Shown: positions 44,181 to 59,479 of the stretch, in pieces
Layout of the letters: each line of letters starts with the position of its first letter
How positions within the stretch are numbered: the first letter of the stretch is position 1
NCBI RefSeq assembly: GCF_001649575.2
Contig: NC_051431.1
Location: 21,674,692-21,738,691 of the forward strand
Source of the DNA: Kryptolebias marmoratus
Lineage: Eukaryota; Chordata; Actinopteri; Cyprinodontiformes; Rivulidae
Length of the DNA: 64,000 bases
Reading direction: 5' to 3'
Translations under genes and position numbers: made by a program
The notes under the pieces: model-generated
What the model was told of the DNA's origin: nothing
The model's input: the letters and a program-made list of their open reading frames with translations, nothing else
The model's database searches: none

Positions 44181-47100
44181 ATTTTTGTTGATTCTTGCAG
44201 CTCTTGTCGTGCTGCAGTTTGTTCAAATATGCGTCTCTTTTCAAGATGTTTAGCTTCAATTAGCATCAGTTAATTGGAGGCTTAAAAACGTGTCATGTTA
44301 CACTGTGGTTGACAATGTGGTAGCTTGTTAATGAGCTGGAAGGTTGCCAGACCCTGGCTCCAAATAAACAACACACCAGCGCTCTTAACATGGACACTTC
44401 GACCTCAGTTTTGGACAGTGGAAGTTAATGGAGTCGATTTTGCCCAGCTTTTTTTATGCTGAAGTCCGATCAAACACCTCAGTGGTTTCAGCATTTCTTC
44501 CATTTAAAATTGCTCAGCCTGTTGTCTTCATGTTTTTAGCTTAGTTTCTTGCCGTTCTGTGCCACTTAATCTCAAAAAGCACCTTAAAAACAACAAGGCT
44601 GACCAACAAAAACGGAACAGAGCAGACAAACTCGGGCCGGAGAATAAAAGGTACTCAGACACACAAGGTTTGCAAAAATGATTATAATACAAAAAAAACA
44701 AAAAAAAAAACAGGTACAACAACAAATAAAATAAAAATGAGGAGTAAAATGTGTTTTTAATTAAAATTTTTAATTTAAAACAGCAAGCAAAAGAGCAAAG
44801 GCAGAGCATTTCCATGTTTTATCTCCCCCCCGGCTCTGCCTCTCATCTGAGGAACAACTAAAAGCATCTGGTCCACCGATCCACAGGGGTGAGATGGGAC
44901 ATAAGGGTGCAGCAGTTTGGGCAAACAAGATGGAGCCTGATTAAAAACAAACAAAGGGATTTCAAAATGGATTTCAAAATGAACAGGAAGCCAAAACTGG
45001 AGAGATGGGATCATGTTTCCTAGAACCTGTTGTACTCATTACGGTAACCCAGACAGGTTAAGAAAAAAAAGAATTACTGTCTCCTGGTTGCTTTTGGACA
45101 GGATAGGCTTTATTTTTGACAACTTCCTCAGCAGGATTTAACCACCACTTTAATCTGATGGTCAAATTTAAGGGTACAGGATCTAATCTCATTCCTGAAT
45201 TTGTGATAAGAGATTGCTCATGAGAGGCGGAGGAGGAAAAGATTGGGAACCCTCTACTAGTCTCTGGGGCTCGTGTGAAACCTAAAACCAATGGAGGTGC
45301 TTCAAATGTGCTTCTGCCAGACGAGATGTCCACCTCCAGGTGTTCAGGTGATCAGGGACACCGCGGTGAGCCGGACCAGGAAGAATCAACGTAAATGAAC
45401 TGAGACGCCAATTTGATCATAGTTCACAAAAACAGGAGGCACTGATACGCCACCATGTTTCTTCATGGCCTGCAGCAACAGAGTTAACAAGCAGCTATAG
45501 ATGCTAATATTTTCTATCGGAGGCCTTTTCTACAGGAAAGATATGATCTATGTATCTCATCTGAAAAGTAACAGGTGATCTGGGAGGTTTACTACTGACT
45601 GGAAGTTGTGTCTATAATTCTTGAGTTCTGAGAAATGTTTGCAGTTTTTTTGCAAGTAATCTCGGGATTCACTCGGTCCTCACTTTGATGGCTAGACATG
45701 ACTGCGTGTTTGACTGTGTTTGTTTGAGGACAGCGTTTTAAAATAACAGCCAAAATCCCCTGATGTCAGACTTCCTCCTGCATGAATCAGAAGCACCGAA
45801 TCAAAGACCGCCTGAACACCGAGGGCATTCCAAAAATATTTACCTCCGCCGGATGTTGCGGTGTGTTATACACACATCAGGGTACAAGTAGGAAACATAC
45901 AAGGATTTTTTTTGTTTTTTTTTACTATTTCAGGTGTTTTATTTGTCATGTACACAGTAAATATAACCTTGTGGTTTATTTAGGAAGAGCGTCATTGGTT
46001 TGTTTTAAAATCCCAAGTTATTACTTTCCCGGTCGCAATCTAAGGTTTGTGTAAAAACAACAAGGCAAAAAATATTTGCAGTCTTCTAATTCCAAAACAT
46101 CTTGAAAAAAAAAAATGTAGCCATGATTGTTCAGTGGATTCTCAAAACGGTGAATCAGATTTTGTTTATTTGATCGTTCAGGTGAAACAGAAAACAACAC
46201 TTTTTCAAATGATTACTGATCGATTTTTAGTTTTTACTCTGAAGACTTTGTTCACTTTTTTAAAATTACTTATTTATTGACCTCGTCTTCACAATTTGGG
46301 CTAATTCGTCACCTTGTATTGTATTCAGACACTCTTATGTTCTTGTTAAAGCATTTTTATGAACTTTGGTTGGAGAAATGTTCATTTTTTTCTTCCTCGC
46401 AGAAATAATCTGGGCATTGTCGCCACCTAGTGGCACAACATGGGTATTTTAGCTGTTTTGTTAGAAAGTGAGACGTAGATTTTTTTTAAAAACAGAAAAT
46501 AATATCCAAAGTAGCGTAGACGGGCCGTAGTTTCGTCCACTAACTGACCTTAGATAATAACTTAAGTTGGACCTTAAACCTTTTAGCATTATTAATAAAA
46601 CAGTTCTCTTTGCCTTCTTGTTTTTTGTTGTTGTTTCATTTAAGATAAAATTGGATTGTTTAATTACTTCTTTTCTTTTGTCCCTTTTATAGCTGCCAAA
46701 TGAATGCACTAGTGGCTTTGACCACTACTTAAAAGCATGTTGATATTGTGTTTAATGTTATTAAAGTGAGTTTTCTGAGTTCGTGTGGTGAATCGGGGGG
46801 TTCAGGGGGCTGCATTCAGACCTGAGACTGTCTCTCAGGGAGGTTATTGCTGCGTTCACCCCTCCTGTGCTACCATTTTTTTATCACTTGTTTCAATAAA
46901 ATAAATAAAACTAAGTAGTTTATGACTCTTAAACATTATGTTTGGGGTTACAAATCTTATGTGCACAATATATAATATGATTATTGTTTTACGTTTGGTT
47001 TCTTTGTTGTGACCGAACACCCTGCGGTTCTCAGAAGTGCGTGCAAACATACAGGACGTTTTGCTGACTGATTCATTACTTACGTTTAGTGTAACAGTGG

Positions 47101-47743
47101 TGGGTTTGAAAGGCAAAACACTGTAAATGAAAACATGTGAAACACCAGCATCAGGAAGTGAGTTATGAATTGTTTCCAAGTAAATCTAATGCAATCCACA
47201 GGATGCAAATCAGCAAGCCACCAACTCAGTCTTTTTTTTTTTTTTTTATGGGCTTGATGGCGTTTACCCTGTCCAAAACTTTAGTATTAAAGCCCAACGT
47301 TTTAAATCTGTTGCTTAAAAGTTAAAAGTCTCTTTTTTCTGCTGTGTGTTTGTTAGTCATGTGTCTCACGAGATCTTCTGCTAAAATAAGAGACACACAA
47401 GACTCAAGACTGTCACAAGACCAGAAGCATAAAAGCAAAATGTCCTGATTTTCTGGTATAAAGGTGAACAGCAGAACACAACTGACGATCTTAACAAAAC
47501 GAGGCTCAAATTGCGTTTTTCTTTCATTGACGATTGTTCTGCTTAAATTGGCAAAATAAGGAAGGGTAACACGAGGGAGTCAATTTCCTCTGAAGACATC
47601 TGCTGTCCAACTGTGACATGGACACAAGCTGCGAGGACGGGGGCCGTGATTTATCTAAACATTTCAGCCGGTCTTCAAGCAGTTTGCTGAAAGCCCAGTC
47701 AGTGTTTATTTACAGATGCGAGCACATTCCCAAATTATGAAAA

Positions 47744-47827
47744 AGGAAGTGGCTAGGTACTTTTTTGACATGAATCACCGGGCGCCCTTAAAAAAATAAA
47801 AAAAAGCAGCCCCGGACCCTTTAAATA
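47744..47827 (+). promoter_or_regulatory. mmp13 promoter: PEA3/ETS site, AP-1-like site, TATA box
   Basis: In order: AGGAAGT at 47744-47750 (PEA3/ETS core), TGAATCA at 47771-47777 (one base off the AP-1 consensus TGACTCA), and TTTAAATA at 47820-47827 (TATA box). The start codon is at 47867, implying a 5' UTR of about 10-20 bases. Order and spacing follow the classical mammalian MMP1/MMP13 promoter. Confidence 0.7.
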
Positions 47828-47866
47828 CTCTCGGTGACTGGTTTGTACCACAAAGAGTCAACGACA

Positions 47867-50684
<2,818 letters not shown>

Positions 50685-51064
50685 TGAGGCCGACACCCCC
50701 CCCCCGTATGATCGCAGTCGGCTGTAATTTATAGACATGTAGAGGTTTTGGAATCGGACGTTTGAATTGTTGCCAGTGCTGGACACTTTGGAAATATTTC
50801 AAGTCAAGACAAAAAAATTCATTTGACTTCCTTCGCAGGCTGCGAATAACTTATCACTTTGTTAATTTATTTTAGACCTTTGAATATAATGTTTTGTACG
50901 TTTAGAGAGCTGTGACGTCAGGGATCAGACGGCTGGATTTCAGAAGTGATATTTTCATCAATGAATCAAGTAATAAAACAAGAAATTAATGTCAAAATGA
51001 GCTCCGAGGCAAATATGTTCACCGTGCCGCATCGTTGCACTCTGTTCTGGAGGCTAACTTATTG

Positions 51065-51070
51065 AATAAA
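51065..51070 (+). terminator. mmp13 polyadenylation signal
   Basis: AATAAA lies 381 bp after the mmp13 stop codon, giving a 3' UTR of about 400 bp. An earlier AATAAAA at about 50970 is an alternative. Confidence 0.6.
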
Positions 51071-52427
51071 GTTTCTTCACAGGATAAAGACGTAATGAGT
51101 GTTTTTCTTTAACTCTAACTGTATGTTTTACTTTATATCAGGTTTTGGTTTTTGTGTGCAGAGCCACTAACAGAGTAAATGTCTGCACTTACTGTGGACA
51201 TGCTTAGTGAAATGAAACACACACATAAAAAAATGGACATGGGTTTAAAAGTAACACCTGCAGTATTACCACAATAAAAATCTGTACTTTTCAAGGTTCA
51301 AATCTTCAGAAATTCAGCAAGGATTCAAGCCTTTTCTGACATTGAAGCATCTGCCAACATATTGGGAATGTTTATATGGTGGCGCTGATGAAAATCTTTG
51401 CATGTTTTAGAGCTGGGTGACCTTGTGACAGACATGTTGGATGCTGTATTTGTGGTTAATGATCTATAGTCGTACAGCCATATATCCCACAAAACGTCCC
51501 AGTCTTGTCTGCATGCAACTTGTTTTATTTTTTTATTTTTTTACAATTTTGACTTTAATCTTTCAGAAAATGCGATTAGTGGAAACACTAATGTTTCTCC
51601 ATACTTTGTTTTCTTTTTTTCCCCAAACTTATCCACATAATAAAACTAAACTCCACAGTTTTCAAAAGTGCACCGGAACCTTGAGAACCACGTTTAGACA
51701 CACAACAATAATAAGAGGCAGGTCAAAAGGTCAAGGTAACATTAAAATGTAAGATAAAAACAACACAGCAGGTAAGAAGCTTAAACAAAACAAATGACGG
51801 GGAACCCACAAACGGGAACTGAAAACCAGAGACCATAATTGTACTATACACCGAGAAATATCGAACACAGCTGCAGAGGAGATGAAGAGAAACCAGAGCC
51901 AAGTGTGAAAACAGAGCAGAAATGAAAATGGACACAAGGGAACGAACAGGGGGGAATGCAGGCACAAATAAGGACCCGACTGATAACGTAAACCCACTGA
52001 AACACACAGGGAACAAAACAAAATTCATATAACCACAAAGCCACAAAGACGAGGAAGTTGTCTTTAGTGTGTATTTTCAGTTTGATGCAATTTCTTCATT
52101 CTACCACCAGAGGGCAGTCTTATCAACACTTTGACTGCAGTCACTGTCTGCTGAAAATTCCTGGGATCCTCAAAAAACAAATTTGGTGGCAATTTAATTG
52201 ATTGTAATGCAGGTTAACCAGCAATATTTCACACTTTGAGCTCAGTTTCTATGATACAAAGTGTCCCGGTGCAAACGCCATTTAAAATGATGTTCCTATT
52301 AGTTTATAAAATTCTCTTAAAGCTTCATATTTTAAAACCTAAACACAAACCACTTCAGTAACTGGCCTCTGTGTGGTGAGTCAGTTCAGTATAAAGTGTT
52401 AGAGTACTGTAGCTGAGGTGTGATTTA
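51071..52427. other. Intergenic sequence downstream of mmp13
   Basis: There is no recognisable gene. Overlapping minus-strand frames at 51723-52046 are rich in Phe, Leu and Cys and resemble no known family; they are probably chance frames in purine-rich DNA. Confidence 0.5.
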
Positions 52428-53255
52428 AAGGGATAGTCTGGTCATTTTCTGAAGTGATGTCCTGACAAACAGTCATCAGTAGTTAGAACCTTATTGGCCG
52501 TAACATCAGTCACAGAGCACGGAGTTTGGAGTTTCTCCAACACTGCCGTTGCTGAGCATAGATAGGCCGTTACATGCCTACGGTGCTGAGACTGGAAACG
52601 TCTCAGTCCACCTGATCAGCCCGTCCATAGTCAGTCCAAAGGCTTGATCAACTCCCAGCGGACTGATGCATTCCCGGCCTCAGCAGCATCAGCGTAAACC
52701 AGTGGCGTCCATTCCTGGTCCTCGAGGGCCGCTGTCCTGCACGTTTTAGTTGTTTCCCTGCTCCTCAGCAGGTCTTCAAGTTCTGCAGAAGCCTACTAAT
52801 CACTCAGTCATTCAAATCAGGTGTGTGGCAGCAGAGAAACATCTCAAACATGCAGGATAGTGGCCCCCCCAGGACCAGGATTGGACACCACTGGCGTAAA
52901 CACTATCACATGCATATCTGTGTAGGAACACCGACACTGAAACAGGAACAAACTCAACAATCAGTGTCAAGGTTTAATATTAGCTGATGCAGCATTCTTT
53001 CACAACGGTATGTTGTTTTTGAGAGCAAATTTATTTATAAGCCTGGAAAATGATTTAAAACAACAAAACCAATGGCACTCATTCGGCCCAGCCCGGATGA
53101 CGACTTCTGCCTCTTTCTCCACACTCCGCGCCCTACGGCCGATGTCGCGGCTGACAACGTCGCCTCAATGGCGACTTGGCTGCCCCTTTAAGAGCGTGCG
53201 TCCAGTTCGTAAAAGTTGGAAAAGAGCAGACCTTGTGAAAGTTTGCGGAGGCCGT
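52428..53255 (+). repeat. Dispersed repeat family B, copy interrupted by a hAT MITE
   Basis: The first block (AAAGGGATAGTCTGGTCATT, ATCAGTAGTTAGAACCTTAT) matches 62236-62310. The second block (AAGGTTTAATATTAGCTGAT, GCAGCATTCTTTCACAACGG) matches 63528-63570. The MITE at 52700-52893 separates them here, whereas a different TIR element does so in the other copy. Confidence 0.6.
52700..52893. mobile_element. hAT-type MITE with perfect 8-bp target duplication
   Basis: A 194-bp element begins CAGTGGCGTCCATTCCTGG and ends CCAGGATTGGACACCACTG, with inner GCAGGTCTTCAAGTTCTGCA shared with 31383-31512. Identical 8-mers GCGTAAAC flank it at 52692-52699 and 52894-52901. It is the best-preserved insertion of the family in this window. 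Confidence 0.88.
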
Positions 53256-54089
53256 GTCGTGTGAAGCGTAAAGCCTAATCTCCGGGCTCGTGGGGGAGGG
53301 GGGGGATGCGATCAGGGTGCAGTGAAGCAGTCGTTCTATTTCATCCTTTCTGAGGCTTGTCTGGTTTGAGCTGCATCCTCGGATCAGAACGGCTGTTTGT
53401 TCATCACTTCTATTGGCTTTGGCGGGAAAAAAATGTGCTATCAGAAACACAGATAGGATAAAAAACAAAAAAAACAAAACATAATTTATGTTTTAATCAA
53501 ATGTGTGTCGTAATTACACCCATATTTGTCAAACATATTATCCCTCTGGTTCACCACTTAAAGGATTGTGTTTTAAAGAGCAATAACAAAAAGACAATCG
53601 CAGCAATAATAAGCAATAAACTCTGAAATGAGCCTTTCGAAACGAGGGCAGAGACGTGATGAGGGAAAGAAATCAAACCAGCTTTAGTGACTGAAGGCGA
53701 ATGGCTGAGAAATGGACTGAAGTCAGTTTGTTCTTTAAACTTTCCCTTTGTGTTAAGATCCAGTTAAAGATGCAGCACACACCGAGAAAAACTATGGGTT
53801 GACTTTTATAGAGTCAGGCAAGATAAGAAAAAAATAAACATAATAATAACAAAAAATGAAGCCACTTTTAGCCCCTTCAGATTTAAAAGTCGGGTAAGTT
53901 TCCTTCATTATGTTATTGCAAAATAGGCAAAAGGTGGGCGGTAATGTTTGTGTGACTGTTAGCTAAATAACTCAAAAGAACTTGAACAAAGTAATCACCG
54001 GATGTACATTTATTTACCAAGGACTAATCTTTAGAGCCAGCCTCAAGGCCAACTCACCTCACAAAACATCACCAATGTTGCGCTAAAGG
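53256..54089. other. Unassigned intergenic sequence
   Basis: AT-rich DNA with short purine runs. No gene or named repeat was recognised. Confidence 0.4.
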
Positions 54090-54968
54090 TTGGTGTGGTT
54101 GTAGCTGAGAGTCATACCCAACAAATACCCCAAATGCCCCTCATTTTTGTTTTAAAATCTTTACCCTTAACTTTTTAAAGTCAAGTCCGTCTGTCTGTTA
54201 GCAAAATATCTCGTGAGCCACTGGACGGATTTTAATGAAACTTTCAACAAGTGAACATCCAAAGCACGTCTACAAGTCATTAGCTTTTGTAATCAATCCA
54301 ATTCAAGATGGCTGCCACAGCAAATCCACCTTAGCCAGCACAGAAATGGATCTAACTCAGCCGGTTTTGCAAATATTGAGCTAAAATGTGACGCGGTAGT
54401 AGCTGAGAGTTGTTCGCAACAAATACTCTGAGCGTGACCTCTTGCAATATCGCATGAGATTGTGCACGTTATTTTTTCAAGTTTTCACCAACAAAGCTCC
54501 GACGCCATCGTTTCTCATCATAAGATGATCTGAGGCTAAATCTCTGGCGTTCCTTCAGGGAAAGGTAGGCCCTTAATCTTATTACAGTCACTGCTGGACC
54601 CCTCAGCCTGAACGCTGTGACCCAAAAAAAGAAAGAAAGAAAAAGGCGAGGACTTGAACCGGAGCACCAGGAGAAGACCACAGACACTGAGTCGGAAGGT
54701 TTTACTGCAGCTTAGGATCATAATGTACAGCCACAACAGGAGGAGAAAGTTTCAAATCCTCGTGAATACTGCGCCACCACGACCTAATCCAAGGTGGGAA
54801 CAGATTTCTAGAGCCGCCGATCGGGCCCGTGAGCCGCCACCACAGTCACTATAACAAGCTGAGAAAACACGACTCGCAGACCTATTGCATTTAATCTTGT
54901 ATAATTAAAACGATTTGTTTAATGGTTAAAACAAAGTAGTTTACAGGCATACAGGCCTACCAGGTCCA
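54090..54968 (+). repeat. Dispersed repeat family A, long copy
   Basis: The copy holds two GTAGCTGAGAGT blocks, ATTCAAGATGGCTGCCACAG, and a 3' segment AACAAGCTGAGAAAACACGA to GCATACAGGCCTACCAGGTC. That 3' segment recurs at 59146-59261 with a few differences, which extends the family well past its GATGGCCGCC core. Confidence 0.7.
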
Positions 54969-55689
54969 GACCGACATGAGCTCCAAACAGATAGGCCAGA
55001 AAAGTAAACATAACAGTGTGGCATGTTATTTAATATTAAAGTTAACTTCTTCATAAAATGCTTCTCTATTTTTCTTTTTGCAGAGGCAAACTGGCCTAAA
55101 TAAATAAATAACTGAGCGGATGAATGAAGATGAGACTAAATGCGAGTGGAGGGGAAAGAGAGATCTGCCTTTTATTCTCCGGGGGAAACCTTCGCAGCAG
55201 CAGCAGCAGCTCCTGATGGAAACCAGATGGAGGAGAATGACAGGAAGGGCAGCGGTCTCGGGACAGATCCCGTTTCTTCTGGGAAACTCCATATACAGCA
55301 CACAACTACAGGAAAGCAAAAAAAGAAAAGGTGATGCAAGACCTCTGCTGCCCCTGCACTGAGCCGATTATTCACAGTGGGAGCAGAGGGGCTCATTTTT
55401 GAACAAAACCCCAAAACTTTTTTTTTTTTTTTTCAGTATTGTTTTCCTGATTTTTATTATTCTGTATGCTTTGTACAATCTAACTACTCCTGCATACTTT
55501 GTGCTACTTCAGCCCTTTGCCTATGAACACATTCAGCTCATTCAGGAGATGGGTGCTAAGACTTTCGGGTCTTTATAAATGGTATCCTTTTTGTAATAAT
55601 TAAATTTATTTACAAATATTTTCACCATGGTAACACATGGAGATCTCTTCAGATCCTTGAAAAGCATTGTTCTCTTTGAAATCTGCTTC

Positions 55690-56200
55690 AGATCATTGAC
55701 TTCTTATGCTGCTTTTAGCTTTCAGCTACTGTTTTGCCACTTTTAACCAGCTTGTTGCTACTGTTAGCTTCTAGCTTGCCTTTTGATACTTTTAGCTTGC
55801 CTTAAACTACTTTTAACTTTTAACTATTTGCTCCTTTTAGTTTTTGTTTTGCTTGTTTAAGAGTTTAGCTAGCATTTTGCTCCTTTTAGCTTCTTGCTAG
55901 CATTTTTCTATTTTTAGCCTTTACCCAGCCTTTTGCTCCTTTTAGCTTCAAGCTAGCGTTTTGCTACTTTTAGCTACCATTCTGAATGTTTAAGGTTTTA
56001 GCTAGCCTTTTGTTCCTTTTAGCTTCAAGCTAGCCTTTTAATACTTGTAGCTTGCCTTTTGGCACTTTTAGGTTTAAGATAACTTTTTGCAATCTTTGCT
56101 AACCTTTTGCTGCTTATAGCTCGTGTTTGTTTTGCTATTTGTTTTTCTAGCTTTTTGCTACTTTTAGCTCTCAGCTAGTGTCCTGCTCCTTTTACCTTTC
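55690..56200. repeat. Degenerate TTTTAGCTTCTAGCTAGC minisatellite
   Basis: About 500 bp of loosely tandem units built on TTTTGCTACTTTTAGCTT and CTAGCTTGCCTTTTG, with variable spacing. No frame is conserved. Confidence 0.7.
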
Positions 56201-57244
56201 ACAACTCGGCTACATTTTCTTCAAGTAAATGTCAGCAGGCATTCAGTGCTTTCAGCAGAAAACAGTTTCTGTCGATGCGATCTGGAAATGTAAAGGGTCA
56301 AAGGTCAGCAGTTTGCTGGTTCTTTTTCATTGTACCTGAGTGAAAGAGTAAAGCCGGTGTGTGCTCACGTTGTTCTCGAAGCTTTGTTTGACTGAAAAGG
56401 CCCGGCCTGTGAGCTCCCTCACCTTTGATACCGGAACGTGATGAAACGCTGACTCAGCGGTTATTGATCAGCACGCGACGATCCAGAGCAGGCCCATAAA
56501 GTCCAGAAACCGGCTGACTGGAGTCTAAGAACGCCGTTATCTAATCAAGGGTTTAAAAACGGCACCGTCCAACTGAGCAGTAAAGCTGAGCCAGATCAAT
56601 ATCGTAAATAATGATATTAGAACTGGTTTTAGTGTAACTTGGTGTTAATGTTTAAATGTTCTGAAGGGGGCCAAAGCAGCAGCTGTCTGAAGGTCCAGAA
56701 TTCTTCGATCCTGCAGTAACGTGGGACTTACTTTTGTAATATTCTACATTAAAGTAACCAGGATCAGACGAAATGTTAAAGCTGCTGCAAGTGACTCATT
56801 AGGGTCTCTGCGGTAACCACACACCTGTGTCTGTCACTCCCTGACACGGTGGTGGAAGTGTCTGGTCATCACGCGTGTGAGTTTTTACATTTCTGCAGAG
56901 TTTTAAGTAAAGTTAAAATTCTGAGCTTCAAATATAATGAAACTCGTTGGGGCCTTAGGTGTACACACTCTGCATTTTAGGAGGATTTAAGAGAAAACCG
57001 TAAGTCTCGAAGCAGTAAGAGACACATCGAGTTAAAGAAGACAATAAAAAAATACCTAGGTTTGGATGCACAAACTGGATAAGAAGGGTGAAGTTTTTGG
57101 AAGGGAAGAAGAGTTTGTTTGCACTAGTTTAGAAACCTCAAAAGTTAGAGTGTGTTAAATCATCACACTGAGACGAAACGCTCCAGTAATCAAAAAAACC
57201 TAAACTGATTGTTTAAAAGAATAAAAGGTGTTTAATTTCAGTTG
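56201..57244. other. Unassigned intergenic sequence
   Basis: Nothing recognisable as a gene or known element in this kilobase. Confidence 0.4.
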
Positions 57245-57600
57245 TGTAAATTCTGGGTGCATTCACACCTGATAGTCCCGTAGACTCGGTTCCATTCGGG
57301 ACCAAAATGTCAACATCTGTTCCATTTTCAGCTGCTGTGGTTTCCATGTCTCATCAAGAGCCATTTCTCCCTCTAGTGGTAGAAAGGTGTTGGATTTGGT
57401 CGTATTTACCCAGAAGGCCCTGTGCTGTAGTCCACTTCCTGCTTTTGGAATGGTCTCCGGTCCGCTTGCATTCACATATGCATCCGAACTGCGCCTGAGT
57501 TCACTTCAACCGAACCGAGACCGAGGTTTTTAGGCGGACCAGAGTTTGCTTTTTTGGTTCACATCAGAGTTGGATTGAAGCGTTCACACCTCCCCAAACG
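57245..57600. repeat. Possible MITE (GCATTCACACCTG ends)
   Basis: The left part starts GTGCATTCACACCTGATAG and the right part ends GAAGCGTTCACACCTCC, with internal GAACCGAGACCGAGG and GGACCAGAGTTTGC. The composition resembles teleost MITE-like repeats, but clear terminal inverted repeats and a target duplication were not established. Confidence 0.35.
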
Positions 57601-57802
57601 AACGACTTAATTGACAACAACTTTTTGTTGTTGATGATGATGTCTCTGCTCTGAGCTTTCTGACTAATGTCAGTAATGAATTCTTTTGCACGTGCAAAGC
57701 TTTCGCCTTTCTTTGCAAATTTTTGCCTACGCCGCACAGAGCACCGCTACCTGAAGTCATAGCGCGCTTTTCTTGATTAAACCTCAACTTCTGATGTAAT
57801 TT

Positions 57803-57830
57803 TTGTTGTTGTTGTTGTTGTTGTTGTTGT
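57803..57830. repeat. (TTG)n microsatellite
   Basis: About nine TTG units. Confidence 0.9.
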
Positions 57831-58694
57831 CTGGATTAATGGAGACGCTTCAGTCCTTAGGTTCACGCCCTGGACTTGTATAGAGCAGAATGGCTCACTG
57901 TTGCTCTGAATTCTGATTTCTAGAGACCTTGAAGAAAGCGCAGTTTGCTTCCAAGCCATAAAGCGGCGTCCCTGCCTTCTGTGTCTCCGGGTAGCCTCTC
58001 CTTCTGCGAAAACCAGGAGGAAAACCCCCGAGCTCCTTCGCACAGACATTACAGATCGTCCTCCTCTGCTGCTCTCGGTTTGTCCCTCAAAGATAATCAA
58101 ACTTTCAAGACAGCTTTGTTTGTTTGTTTTTTTCCCCTCCTGATAATTCGTATTCACCAGATTTCCAAAGAAAGCAGAACTCCCAGGTTGTTATTTTTGG
58201 CAGCCAGAACTGTGCGTGGCATCATCCGGTGACTCATTTCTGTTTATTTGACTAAATAACGCTGTCGGCAGTGGGGAGCGATGAAGTTGCTCCTTGGGCG
58301 AGAACGATTGTTTTTTTGTTTCCTTTTAATTGAAACGATGCTAGATAAAGAAACTGGGCTGTTCAGATACTGTTCCCAGACTCCTTGAAGGCAAAACAGG
58401 AACTAAGGTTTGCGTGTCTGTGGAGCCGTGTGAGGGGATTTTATACTTTTTGTGTTTTTGCTGATATTTGAGAGGAATTAGTGAAATTAATGTTGCTTTC
58501 CGGTCTGGCTGAACAAGACCCACGTGGACGTGTTTTTTGTGAAATGACTTCAAAAGTGACTCACAGAGGTGAAGTCTGATGATGAGAACAGTCATTTCCT
58601 CGGAAACACACAGGATGGTCTCAACGCGTGAACACACATCGCTGTTCCAACCGCGAGGGTTTTAGAGTTTATTACAATATTTGTTTTTGCCCAT

Positions 58695-58726
58695 GTGTGT
58701 CTGTCTGTGTGTGTGTGTGTGTGTGT

Positions 58727-58757
<31 letters not shown>
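58695..58757. repeat. (GT)n microsatellite
   Basis: About 30 GT units with CT interruptions near 58700-58706 and one GG interruption. Confidence 0.95.
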
Positions 58758-58774
58758 CCGGCTGAACTTAGAAA

Positions 58775-59262
58775 ACCCCAAAATGGCTACATGTCAGGCA
58801 GTTTTACAGACATCGAGCTAGAGTTCGGTGTGGTAGTAGCTGAGAGTCTTTCCCAACACACACTCAGACCGCTAACAGATCGCATGAGGCTGAGTATAAC
58901 TTTATTTTCAAGGTGTGACCAAAACGGCAACAACTTTGTCATTTCTCTACGTAAGGTGATCTCCGCTCTGGCCTGAAAGGCGGCGGGCGATAAGCATTTC
59001 TTTAGGAAAGGTTAGACTCTTAATTATAGCTGTTATGTCTCAGCTGGCCAATTGTTTGATAAGGCAGAGGCTAACAATCCATGAGAGGCGGGTTGGGGTA
59101 AGAAAGGTCGCCTTGTTTCACATGAACCTGTTTAGTTGCTTTTTAACAAGCTGAGAAAACAGGACCCATAGACCTATTGCATTTAATTTTGTATGATTAA
59201 AGCGATTTGTTTAATGGCTAAAAACAAAGTAGGGCACAGGCATACAGGCCTACCAGGTCCAC
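58775..59262 (+). repeat. Dispersed repeat family A, second long copy
   Basis: AAAATGGCTACATGTCAGGC, GTGTGGTAGTAGCTGAGAGT and the 3' segment AACAAGCTGAGAAAACAGGA to GCATACAGGCCTACCAGGTC align with 54370-54968 in the same order and orientation. Confidence 0.7.
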
Positions 59263-59479
59263 TGTCCATGGATCGGATCGAGTACACTCCAAAGTACTTT
59301 TTAGCTAAAGGCTTGTTGGCTTTGCTTCATATTTTGGTGCCAAAACTGCATGTGTAATATAAATCTTCCTTACATATTAAATTCTGGGAATTGGAGCTAG
59401 AAAGCAAAAAAAAAGTATTTTGTAAACCTTCAGTGTTTCCTCCTCCCACCTGAACCTGCTGCTGGGGAGACTTTGTTGT

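Larger units (their letters stand above)
39714..47743. other. Spacer between the divergent MMP20-like and mmp13 genes
   Basis: This 8-kb spacer contains a dispersed repeat at 41185-41400, a family A copy at 41690-41830 and an RTE-like LINE fragment at 43560-44180. The rest, including 44181-47743, is AT-rich with no exon I can support. It may hold enhancers shared by the divergent MMP genes, but nothing in the sequence proves it. Confidence 0.5.

Noticed and set aside
47834..47866. In-frame upstream Met as the mmp13 start
   Set aside because: It lies only 7 bp after the TATA box and would add residues before a normal signal peptide.
51723..52046. Overlapping minus-strand frames downstream of mmp13
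   Set aside because: Low-complexity Phe/Leu/Cys-rich translations in three frames with no family match.
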